Source: Cyanobacteria bacterium OH_CDB_20 (GTDB lineage: Bacteria; Cyanobacteriota; Vampirovibrionia; Gastranaerophilales; Gastranaerophilaceae). Taken from it: a DNA stretch of 11,557 nucleotides. The stretch spans positions 1 through 11,557 of the forward strand of contig JAEZIX010000107.1 in the NCBI GenBank assembly GCA_023415935.1, written 5' to 3'. Position 1 is the first letter of the stretch. Every line of letters starts with the position of its first letter. The translations under genes were made by a program, and so were the position numbers. Below the pieces are notes generated by a model. It saw only the letters and a list, made by a program, of their open reading frames with translations. It searched no databases and was not told the DNA's origin. This document shows positions 1 to 6,725 of this stretch, in pieces.

Positions 1-5
1 TTTTT

Positions 6-929
6 ATGAGTATTGAAAATATTACAGAAGAATTTATGCTGCCGAAATTTGAAGAAGAACATGAGGAAGAAGCAACATTTTCAACAATTGCACAAAAAGA
101 TGATTTGCTTCAGGTTTATTTAAAAGAGGTAGGAAAAATTAAATTATTAAAAGGTCACGAAGAAAAAGACCTTGGCAAAACAATAAAAGAAGGAAAACCA
201 AGAGAAGCAGCTATTGCAAAGAAAAAACTTGTACAATCAAATCTGAGACTAATTGTAAGTATAGCTAAAAAATATGTAGGACAAGGGCTATTATTTATGG
301 ATTTAATCCAAGAAGGCTCGTTAGGCTTAATTAGAGCAGCCGAAAGATTTGATTATGCAAAAGGCTTTAAGTTCAGCACATATGCAACATGGTGGATTAA
401 ACAAACAATTGTAAGAGCAATCGCTAACAATTCAAGAACAATAAGGCTTCCGGTACATATGGCTGACAAGATTAGAAACTATAGAAAAGTATCAGCAGAG
501 CTTTGCTATACACTAGGAAGGGAACCTTCAAATATTGAGATTGCAAAGAAAATGGGAATTTCAGTTAAAAAACTTGAGACGATAAGTCAAGCAATGATAA
601 AAGAACCTATCAGTTTAGAAGTTCCTATTGCAGACAATTTAATACTTGAGGATTATGTTCCTGATGATACATACAAATCACCTGAATTTAAAACTCAAAA
701 ACAATTTTTAACCGAGGACGTTAACAAAGTATTAGATTCTCTAAACGAAAAAGAAAGAATAATACTACAAGACAGGTACGGACTTGGTTCAGAAAACCCT
801 AAAACACTTGAAGCACTCGGCAAAAAACTAGGGTTTTCTAAAGAAAGAATAAGACAAATTGAAAACGCAACCATACGAAAACTGCGGGAAAACTCCAGCA
901 TCTCGCACCTAAGAGAATATCTTAATTAA
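6..929 (+). CDS. Sigma-70 family RNA polymerase sigma factor (RpoD/SigA-like, group 1 or 2)
   Basis: This is a promoter-recognition subunit of RNA polymerase. A short acidic N-terminus is followed by region 1.2 (residues about 32-62, YLKEVGKIKLL). Region 2 spans about 72-155 and includes the core-binding DLIQEGSLGLIRAAERFD stretch and the -10-reading FSTYATWWIKQTIVRAI helix. Region 3 is about 156-235. Region 4 (about 240-297) carries the helix-turn-helix TLEALGKKLGFSKERIRQIE that reads the -35 element. At 307 aa it lacks a long region 1.1 and the non-conserved insert of proteobacterial RpoD, so it matches cyanobacterial or Firmicute SigA or group-2 sigmas in size. The very conserved region 2.4 argues against an ECF, sporulation or flagellar sigma. 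The ATG lies only five bases from the window edge, so no RBS is visible and a start further upstream cannot be excluded. Transcription ends at the hairpin just downstream. Whether it is the primary or an alternative sigma cannot be told from this window. Confidence 0.93.
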   Translation: MSIENITEEFMLPKFEEEHEEEATFSTIAQKDDLLQVYLKEVGKIKLLKGHEEKDLGKTIKEGKPREAAIAKKKLVQSNLRLIVSIAKKYVGQGLLFMDLIQEGSLGLIRAAERFDYAKGFKFSTYATWWIKQTIVRAIANNSRTIRLPVHMADKIRNYRKVSAELCYTLGREPSNIEIAKKMGISVKKLETISQAMIKEPISLEVPIADNLILEDYVPDDTYKSPEFKTQKQFLTEDVNKVLDSLNEKERIILQDRYGLGSENPKTLEALGKKLGFSKERIRQIENATIRKLRENSSISHLREYLN

Positions 930-944
930 CAATATTTAGCTGGC

Positions 945-968
945 AGCCCTCAATCGAGGGCTTTTTTT
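945..968 (+). terminator. Rho-independent terminator of the sigma factor gene
   Basis: A perfect 7-bp stem, AGCCCTC paired with GAGGGCT, closes a 4-nt loop (AATC) and runs into seven consecutive T. It starts 15 bp after the sigma factor stop codon and isolates that gene from the kinase-like gene. Confidence 0.9.
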
Positions 969-980
969 ATGCAAAGATTT

Positions 981-1019
981 TTGACAAAATACTTGCATTT
1001 TAACTAAATATGATACAAT
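981..1019 (+). promoter_or_regulatory. Probable promoter of the kinase-like/ABC ATPase operon
   Basis: An extended -10 element, TGATACAAT (TG at 1011-1012, hexamer TACAAT at 1014-1019), lies about 33 bp before the start codon. A perfect TTGACA (981-986) is present but 27 bp from that hexamer. A second -35-like TTGCAT (993-998) sits 15 bp from it. A further -10-like TATGAT is at 1009-1014. The region is certainly promoter-like and follows a terminator, but which -35/-10 pair is used is unclear. Confidence 0.6.
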
Positions 1020-1052
1020 TGGGGAGTAGTATTCTTTATAGAGGGTGTTTAT

Positions 1053-2288
1053 ATGAACTGGTTTAACTTTTTCAGACCGAAATCCCAAAATCTCTTAGCT
1101 GTTTGTCCTATCCCGATTATTATAATTACAAGGGCAGGAGATATTACTTTTGCAAACAAAGAGGCTCTTACTCTTTTTGGGACAAATACCCTTAGGAAGA
1201 AAAATCTATTGAGCTATTTGAAAGATAATTCGAGCTATCTTGAAGATTTTATGGAAGAAAGCACCATTATTAAAATAGTAAATGAGCTTGATGAAGAAAA
1301 ACTCCTTCTTGTTAAAGCAGTTCCCGTTAACAATGAAACAAGACTTATGCTTACTTTTAGCGATGTTTCTGAAACTACTAAAAATATTGATTCTCTTGTT
1401 AGCGAAAATGAATATTTCAAGAAAAATCAAACAGAAAAAGAAAATTTTATTATAAAAATGTCAAATAATATCTTGTCGCCAATCCATTCTATTGTAGGGT
1501 TCTCTCAAGCCATTCTTGAAGGTTTGGGCGGTGAAGTGAGCATCCAGCAAGAAAAATATTTGAGCATAATAAACAAAAACTCATCTGAGCTTTTAACAAC
1601 GCTTGAAAGACTTGTACAAATGGTCGTTTTGGATTCAGGACAATATAAATTCGAGATTAAGAATTTTGATATAGTAAGTCTAATCAATGTTGTTGTTAAT
1701 CAATCAAAAGCAAAACTCGACAGCAAAAAGATTGACATAGTAATAGATACAGAAGGTTTGATTTCCCAAAACTGCTATACTGACGAAAATGCGGTTAAAA
1801 ATGTACTTGGCAACTTACTCGAAAACGCCATTCAATCTTGCGATTTCGGTAAAATAAAAGTTCACGTTGAAAATCTTTCCACTGAGTTCATCGTTGACAA
1901 TAAAATTAAAATGCCTATCTATGAAGATGATTATGCCTATATCCTCTTGAGCATTGAAGATAATGGAAACGGCGTAGCAAAAGAAGATTTGACAGATATT
2001 TTTAATCCTTATATTCAGGTTGATAAAAATTCTAAAAAGAATCTGTTTAAATCAATCTTATTTGCGGTTACAAAAAAACTTGTAGAGGGTATGGAAGGAA
2101 GAATCTGGTTCCAATCTGAAGTTATGAAAGGATCTACCTTCACAATAATTTTACCTGTAAAAAGAAACCAGCAGCCTTCTGAATTTGCAGATAGAATGAT
2201 TATTAAAAAAGAAGAAAATGTTCAAGAAATAGAATCTGAAGAACAAGATTATACCGAATGCATTGAGGAATTTGAAAAAGATGTCTAA
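1053..2288 (+). CDS. PAS-domain histidine kinase-like protein, probable pseudokinase
   Basis: The 411-aa protein has no obvious transmembrane segment, so it is probably cytoplasmic. Order of domains: a PAS fold (about 12-108, ending in LTFSDVSE), a short coiled linker, a HisKA-like dimerisation helix pair (about 128-192), a HATPase_c fold (about 240-370), and an acidic tail (about 384-411). The H-box has the context F-x-x-x-MSNNILSP at 132-143. Asn138 occupies the place of the phosphoacceptor His and Asn139 that of the following Glu in the usual MSHELRTP. The N-box (NLLENAI, 254-260) and the G1 motif DNGNG (303-307) are kept. The glycine-rich G2/ATP-lid motif before the helix FAVTKKLVEGMEGR is replaced by KKNLFKS (328-334). 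Known kinase-dead relatives such as Caulobacter DivL (Tyr for His) act as binding regulators. A similar sensor or scaffold role is inferred here. RBS GAGGG is 7 nt before ATG. No response regulator is adjacent. It is cotranscribed with the following ABC ATPase, overlapping it by 8 bp. Confidence 0.88.
   Translation: MNWFNFFRPKSQNLLAVCPIPIIIITRAGDITFANKEALTLFGTNTLRKKNLLSYLKDNSSYLEDFMEESTIIKIVNELDEEKLLLVKAVPVNNETRLMLTFSDVSETTKNIDSLVSENEYFKKNQTEKENFIIKMSNNILSPIHSIVGFSQAILEGLGGEVSIQQEKYLSIINKNSSELLTTLERLVQMVVLDSGQYKFEIKNFDIVSLINVVVNQSKAKLDSKKIDIVIDTEGLISQNCYTDENAVKNVLGNLLENAIQSCDFGKIKVHVENLSTEFIVDNKIKMPIYEDDYAYILLSIEDNGNGVAKEDLTDIFNPYIQVDKNSKKNLFKSILFAVTKKLVEGMEGRIWFQSEVMKGSTFTIILPVKRNQQPSEFADRMIIKKEENVQEIESEEQDYTECIEEFEKDV
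2265..2270 (+). promoter_or_regulatory. RBS fixing the ABC ATPase start
   Basis: GAGGAA lies inside the end of the upstream coding sequence, 10 nt before the ATG at 2281. An in-frame TTG at 2263 would give six extra residues, but it overlaps this RBS. The family N-terminus (MSKVELKNVTKIY) begins exactly at the ATG, so 2281 is preferred. Confidence 0.75.
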
Positions 2289-3336
2289 AGTCGAGCTCAA
2301 AAACGTAACTAAAATATATGACAAGAAAAAAATTATTGATAATGTTTCCTTGGAGATTAAAGACAAAGAATTTTTAGTGCTTGTAGGCTCTTCTGGTTGC
2401 GGAAAATCTACAATTTTAAGAATGATTGCAGGTTTAGAAACAATAACAGAAGGTGAAATCTATATAGGGGATAAAAAAGTTAATGATGTTCATCCTAAAG
2501 ACAGAGATATAGCTTTTGTTTTCCAGAGTTACGCTTTATATCCTCACATGAGTGTTTATGAAAATATCGCATTCCCTCTTAAAATGAGAAATGTAGCAAA
2601 AGAAAAAATTGATGAAAAAGTTAAAAGTGTAGCTGAAATTCTTGATTTAAAAGAACTTTTAGATAGAAAACCAAAACAACTCTCAGGTGGACAAAGACAA
2701 AGGGTAGCACTAGGAAGAGCAATCGTCAGAGAACCAAAGGTTTTCCTTATGGATGAACCGTTATCAAATTTAGACGCAAAGCTAAGAGTACAAATGAGAG
2801 CTGAGATCAAAAAGCTCCATCAGACTCTTCAAACAACATTCATCTATGTTACGCACGATCAAACAGAAGCCCTCACAATGGGTGATAGAATTGCAATTAT
2901 CGACAAAGGCGTGATTCAGCAAGTTGACACCCCTGAAAATGTTTATAACAATCCTGCAAATACTTTTGTAGGAGGCTTTTTGGGTTCTCCTGCGATGAAT
3001 TTTATCCCTGTAAAAATTGAAAATGGAAGCATCGAAATTAACGGAAAAACTTTTAAATTAAACGATAAGCAAAAAGAACTTTTGCAAGGTCACGACGAAG
3101 TTTTAGCTGGTATTAGAGGAGAATCATTTGAGGCTATAGATGCTAACTTTGAATTTGATGCTCCTGTTGAAATAGCAGAGATGCTCGGAAGCGAGAAGGT
3201 TGTTTATTTTAGCGCAAATGATAAAACTTGTTGCGCAAAACTAAGCGCAAATTATAAAATCGAAAAATCTATAACTTTAAAAATCAACACAAATGCTATA
3301 AAGTTTTTCGACAGCAAAACACTAAAAAGCCTTTAG
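2281..3336 (+). CDS. ABC transporter ATP-binding protein, MalK/UgpC/MsmX type (sugar import)
   Basis: This cytoplasmic ATPase subunit would power a CUT1-type carbohydrate or glycerol-phosphate importer. All nucleotide-binding motifs are intact in the 351-aa protein: Walker A GSSGCGKST (36-44), Q-loop Gln82 in VFQSYALYPHMSVYENIAF, signature LSGGQ (134-138), Walker B VFLMDEP (154-160), D-loop SNLD (162-165) and the switch His192. A C-terminal TOBE/OB region (about 235-345) is present. Its usual GIRPE-like segment reads GIRGE here (277-281). No permease or solute-binding gene is in the window, so this looks like an orphan ATPase shared by several importers, as MsmX is in Bacillus subtilis. That is inferred from family and context, and the substrate is unknown. 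The start overlaps the end of the pseudokinase gene (ATGTCTAA), implying translational coupling. The gene ends one base before the convergent neighbour's stop. Confidence 0.93.
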   Translation: MSKVELKNVTKIYDKKKIIDNVSLEIKDKEFLVLVGSSGCGKSTILRMIAGLETITEGEIYIGDKKVNDVHPKDRDIAFVFQSYALYPHMSVYENIAFPLKMRNVAKEKIDEKVKSVAEILDLKELLDRKPKQLSGGQRQRVALGRAIVREPKVFLMDEPLSNLDAKLRVQMRAEIKKLHQTLQTTFIYVTHDQTEALTMGDRIAIIDKGVIQQVDTPENVYNNPANTFVGGFLGSPAMNFIPVKIENGSIEINGKTFKLNDKQKELLQGHDEVLAGIRGESFEAIDANFEFDAPVEIAEMLGSEKVVYFSANDKTCCAKLSANYKIEKSITLKINTNAIKFFDSKTLKSL

Positions 3337-3337
3337 T

Positions 3338-4561
3338 CTATTTTCCAAGCTTTTCTAAAATGCCTTTTAAAGCAATTTTTACGTGCGCATAATTGAGTCC
3401 ACCTTGCATATAAGCTGCGTATGGCGGGCGAATAGGTCCATCTGCAGATAACTCAATCGTAGAACCTTCAATAAAAGAGCCCCCTGCCATAATTAGCTTC
3501 ACATCATACCCCGGAACTTCATCAGGAATAGGCGTAAGATAAGATTCAACCGGAGAATAGCTTTGGAGCGTTTTACAAAAATCTAAAAGCGGTTTCTCTT
3601 CGCCAAATTTTATAGTCTGAATAATATCTGTTCTATACTCGTCAGGCTTTGGAGTTGATACATAGCCGATATCTTCAAATACTTGCGAAGCCAAGACTGC
3701 ACCTTTTAACGCTTCAGAAACAATTGAAGGCGCCATAAATATACCTTGAAAAATAAGCCTTGACTGGTTAAACATGCAGCCACCTTCAGAACCAATGCCT
3801 GGAGCTGTAAGACGAGATGCCGCAAGCTCTACAAATCTTTCTTTACCTGCAACATATCCTCCTGCTTCAACTATCCCGCCACCGGGATTTTTAATTAATG
3901 AACCGGCAATTAAATCTGCCCCTACATCAGTAGGCTCAAGTTTTTCAACAAATTCACCATAGCAGTTATCAACAAAACAAATACATTCAGGATTATTATT
4001 TTTAGCTATTTCAATGATTTTTTTTATAGTTTCAATATTTAAAGAATTTCTCAAAGAATATCCACGAGAGCGCTGGATTAAAATCATTGTAGTACTTTTA
4101 TCAATCGCTTTATCAATAGCTTCAAAATCAACGTCAAAGCCATTTTTCAAAGGAATCTCATCATAAGAAACACCGTGTCCTGCAAGGGATGCCCTTTTGT
4201 CTCCGCGCTTTCCAATTACTTCTTCCATCGTATCGTATGGCGCGCCAGCAACTGATATAAGTTTATCGCCATATCTTAAATTGCCAAACAAACAGCAAGC
4301 AAGCGCGTGAGTACCAGATACAAACTGGGTTCTGACAACAGCTTTTTCAGCATTAAAAATATCTGCAAAAACATTGTCTAATGCTTCTCTTCCCAGGTCA
4401 TCATGCCCGTAGCCAGAAACTGAAGAAAAATGTTCCGCACCAATTTTATTTTTTCTAAAAGCGTTAAGAACTTTTTCTTGATTATATTCTTTTACTTCAT
4501 CAATATATTTAAACTGGTTTTGAACTTTTAATTCAGCATTTTCAATGATTTTGCTATTCAT
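3338..4561 (-). CDS. PLP-dependent methionine gamma-lyase family / 'aluminium resistance' protein
   Basis: This fold-type I PLP enzyme of 407 aa matches the family annotated as methionine gamma-lyase-like or aluminium resistance protein (YnbB of Bacillus). Visible hallmarks: the N-terminal YGHDDLGREALD segment (51-62), TQFVSGTHA (78-86) and GAPYDTMEEVIG (106-117) of the cofactor pocket, a RSRGY motif (164-168), the PLP-ring Asp198 in FVDNCYGEF, and the Schiff-base Lys224 in GSLIKNPGGG. The C-terminal domain includes the RPPY segment (378-381). Length is normal for the family. It probably cleaves or eliminates from a sulfur amino acid, but the true substrate of this family is poorly defined. 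The start is supported by AGAGAAGG about 6 nt upstream on the - strand. Its 3' end is tail to tail with the ABC ATPase gene, one base apart. It is divergent from the LCP gene, sharing a 163-bp intergenic region. Confidence 0.9.
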   Translation of the reverse strand: MNSKIIENAELKVQNQFKYIDEVKEYNQEKVLNAFRKNKIGAEHFSSVSGYGHDDLGREALDNVFADIFNAEKAVVRTQFVSGTHALACCLFGNLRYGDKLISVAGAPYDTMEEVIGKRGDKRASLAGHGVSYDEIPLKNGFDVDFEAIDKAIDKSTTMILIQRSRGYSLRNSLNIETIKKIIEIAKNNNPECICFVDNCYGEFVEKLEPTDVGADLIAGSLIKNPGGGIVEAGGYVAGKERFVELAASRLTAPGIGSEGGCMFNQSRLIFQGIFMAPSIVSEALKGAVLASQVFEDIGYVSTPKPDEYRTDIIQTIKFGEEKPLLDFCKTLQSYSPVESYLTPIPDEVPGYDVKLIMAGGSFIEGSTIELSADGPIRPPYAAYMQGGLNYAHVKIALKGILEKLGK

Positions 4562-4724
4562 AAATACCTTCTCTCACAATTTGTATAGAAACACAAATAA
4601 AGCCTATCTTCAATATTAGAAAAATAATTTTACAATTATCGCACTTTTGTTATTAAATATAATATTTTTGAAGTAAAATATTAATACATTAATATATGAT
4701 AGAAGAAAGAGTTTTATTTACACT
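4562..4724. promoter_or_regulatory. Divergent AT-rich control region between the lyase-like and LCP genes
   Basis: This 163-bp gap must hold promoters for both flanking genes. On the + strand, TTGAAG (4668-4673) and TATGAT (4695-4700) are the best -35/-10 candidates, but the spacer is 21 bp. On the - strand, TTGAAG (complement of 4608-4613) is followed 20 bp later by TATACA. Two perfect dyads occur near the + candidate: TAATATTTT/AAAATATTA (4660-4668 and 4675-4683) and ATATTAAT-AC-ATTAATAT (4678-4695). With such base composition dyads can arise by chance. Confidence 0.4.
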
Positions 4725-6038
4725 ATGAAAGAGCTTAAGAGTAAGGAAGAACAGTATAATATGTTCCTAAAATACAACGAAACATCGAAAAGAAATAACA
4801 AAAATAATTTTGGAAAGACAATCCTAACGTTGATACTGGTTATGCTGGCTTTAACATTAGGAACTTTTATATATGTAGTTAATAACTCAGAAAGCGACTT
4901 GGCTCTTGGGTTACAAACATTTTTCTCTGAACTCTCAAAGGGTCTCAGGCAAAGTAATAAAGATTCTAACGGCTTTTCGTTCTTAAAAAGTAGACAAAAT
5001 CTTCTTATTTTGGGAGTCGATTCAAACGGCGACCAATCAGATAAATTTATAGGCACACGCTCTGATACAATTATGCTTTTAAGTATTGATACAAAAGATA
5101 GAAGCGTTAAAGCAATATCAATTCCAAGAGACAGCAAAGTTTATATTGCAGACAACCACGGTGTACAAAAAATAAATGCGGCTCACGCTCTTGGCGGTGT
5201 AAATTGCACAATAAGAACTATTGAAGACACGCTTGGCGTTAAAATTGACAATTATATCGTTGTAAATAATGAAGGCGTAAGAAAACTTGTAGATGCAATA
5301 GGCGGTGTTCCTGTCTATATTGAAAAAGATATGTATTATAACGACAACACAGGTAATTTGCATATTAATCTTACAAAAGGTATCCACGTTCTTTACGGAA
5401 AAGATGTTGAAGGTTATTTAAGATACAGAAAAGACGGCCTTGGAGATATCGGAAGAACTTCAAGACAACAATGGTTTATAAAAGCATTAATGGAAAAACT
5501 TCAAACTCCTGAAGCAATAACAAAAATTCCTGAAGCTCTAAAAATTGCGAATGCTTATGTACAAACTGATTTAAGCCTATATCAACTTTCACAATATGCT
5601 GCTTTTGCAAGAGGAATCAATCTTGATAGCGTAGAAGTTGCAACACTTCCTGGTGGTCCTAACAAGAAAGGATACATCAGCTACTGGATTTTAGACCCTG
5701 ACAAAACTCAAGAAGTAGTGGACAGAATGATTCATAGAAAGAAAACAACATTTGACGAGCGAAAACTTGTTGCAGGAATTATGTATTCAAGAGACAAAGA
5801 AGAAGAAGCAATGAAAATTAAAGAAGAGCTTAAAGAAAACGGATACGAAGTAAACTGTATCGGTATTGCAAACCTTCCTCACTCACAGGTTATCGGGCAC
5901 AATGAAGCTGTTACAAGCGAGTTTATAAACTGGCTTAAGAAAAAAGTTCCTGAACTAAGACACACTCAATTTGTATATGATCCTATTAAAACATATTGCG
6001 TAAAAAGTGACTTTACAATAATAGTTTCAGGCTCTTAA
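4725..6038 (+). CDS. LytR-CpsA-Psr (LCP) family cell-wall glycopolymer ligase with LytR_C domain
   Basis: LCP enzymes transfer undecaprenyl-phosphate-linked glycopolymers onto peptidoglycan, or a comparable acceptor, outside the membrane. The 437-aa protein has a basic cytoplasmic N-terminus, one transmembrane helix (about 32-52) and an extracytoplasmic LCP domain (about 90-260). Catalytic landmarks are intact: LGVDS (96-100), TRSDTIML (111-118), SIPRD (132-136), KINAAHALGG (149-158), and RYRKDGLGDIGRTSRQQ (233-249) with its conserved arginines. A C-terminal LytR_C domain follows (about 343-436, ending in DFTIIVSG). The ATG at 4725 has only a weak purine run 13 nt upstream. An in-frame ATG at 4761 (residue 13) is preceded by AAGGAAG at 4743-4749, so the real start may be there; the membrane helix is kept either way. 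It is the first gene of a probable four-gene + strand run. Confidence 0.92.
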   Translation: MKELKSKEEQYNMFLKYNETSKRNNKNNFGKTILTLILVMLALTLGTFIYVVNNSESDLALGLQTFFSELSKGLRQSNKDSNGFSFLKSRQNLLILGVDSNGDQSDKFIGTRSDTIMLLSIDTKDRSVKAISIPRDSKVYIADNHGVQKINAAHALGGVNCTIRTIEDTLGVKIDNYIVVNNEGVRKLVDAIGGVPVYIEKDMYYNDNTGNLHINLTKGIHVLYGKDVEGYLRYRKDGLGDIGRTSRQQWFIKALMEKLQTPEAITKIPEALKIANAYVQTDLSLYQLSQYAAFARGINLDSVEVATLPGGPNKKGYISYWILDPDKTQEVVDRMIHRKKTTFDERKLVAGIMYSRDKEEEAMKIKEELKENGYEVNCIGIANLPHSQVIGHNEAVTSEFINWLKKKVPELRHTQFVYDPIKTYCVKSDFTIIVSGS

Positions 6039-6067
6039 ACCAATAAAAAGCAACGAAAGAGGTATCA

Positions 6068-6712
6068 ATGTTACTTGATATTATCAAAAATAGAGGCAGC
6101 GTAAGAGCTTATTCAAATAAGAAAATTGAAGATGATATCTTGAATGAAATCCTTGAAGCAGGACGTTTAGCTCCATCTTGGATGAATGTTCAGCCATGGC
6201 ACTTCATTGCAGTATCAGATAGCGAAACTAAAAAGCTCTTATCTGAGCTTGCAGCAGGGCAAAAACATGTTGCAAATGCGCCTTATGTAATTGTTGTTTT
6301 AGGCGATTTTAATGCTTGGGAGAAACCTGTTTTCGGTAAAGTTTTAAAAGAAACCAAAGGGATTGATGACGCGGGCGTTGACTATATTACGAGCACACCA
6401 TCATTGTATCCCAAACTTCAAGGTGAAAGCATACTTGTTGCAAGAACAGTAGAACAATGCACATATTCAATGGCATTTATGATGCTTCAAGCAAAATCAT
6501 TGGGCATAGATTCTTGCGTAATAGGAGCTTTCGGAAATGAACTCACAAACTTTAATCAAGAAATATATAAAAAAGCAAAAGAAATATTGAATATCCCTGA
6601 TAATAACTATATTACAGGAATGTTAACACTCGGCTATCCTGAAAATGACTCTATACGACATCACAAGATTAGGAAAAATTTTAGTGATGTAGTTTCAAAA
6701 GAAAAATATTAG
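6068..6712 (+). CDS. Nitroreductase family FMN oxidoreductase
   Basis: This flavoprotein of the nitroreductase fold uses FMN and NAD(P)H to reduce nitro, quinone or other electron acceptors. The physiological substrate is unknown. The 214-aa protein starts with the family signature IIKNRGSVRAYSNKKI (5-20), whose arginines contact FMN phosphate. Next is the RLAPSWMNVQPWHF segment (33-46), equivalent to the APSxxNxQPW flavin/dimer loop. A long mid-domain contains a 4-helix interface stretch (about 120-150, ARTVEQCTYSMAFMMLQAKSLGIDSC). The C-terminal part has the GYPE motif (189-192) and a basic HHKIRK segment. Length is typical for the family. A strong RBS (AAAGAGG) lies about 5 nt before ATG. 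The gene follows the LCP gene by 29 bp with no terminator and precedes hisG by 13 bp, so cotranscription is likely. Confidence 0.92.
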   Translation: MLLDIIKNRGSVRAYSNKKIEDDILNEILEAGRLAPSWMNVQPWHFIAVSDSETKKLLSELAAGQKHVANAPYVIVVLGDFNAWEKPVFGKVLKETKGIDDAGVDYITSTPSLYPKLQGESILVARTVEQCTYSMAFMMLQAKSLGIDSCVIGAFGNELTNFNQEIYKKAKEILNIPDNNYITGMLTLGYPENDSIRHHKIRKNFSDVVSKEKY

Positions 6713-6725
6713 AAAGAGTTATAAA

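Noticed and set aside
1487..1489. His145 of the kinase-like protein as the phosphoacceptor
   Set aside because: It sits after the H-box proline (SPIHSI), a position where His occurs in ordinary kinases. It is not at the phosphoacceptor position.
2263..2280. TTG start giving the ABC ATPase six extra residues
   Set aside because: The TTG overlaps the GAGGAA RBS. The family N-terminus starts at ATG 2281, which has correct spacing.
3361..3380. Hairpin-like TGCCTTTTAAAGCA followed by ATTTTT as a terminator for the ABC ATPase
   Set aside because: The stem is short, bulged and A/T-only in its inner part, and lies inside the opposite gene's coding region. It is too weak to call.
4718..5137. 139-codon open frame on the - strand opposite the LCP gene start
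   Set aside because: It overlaps the well-supported LCP coding sequence, has no RBS or family resemblance, and reads as an antisense shadow.
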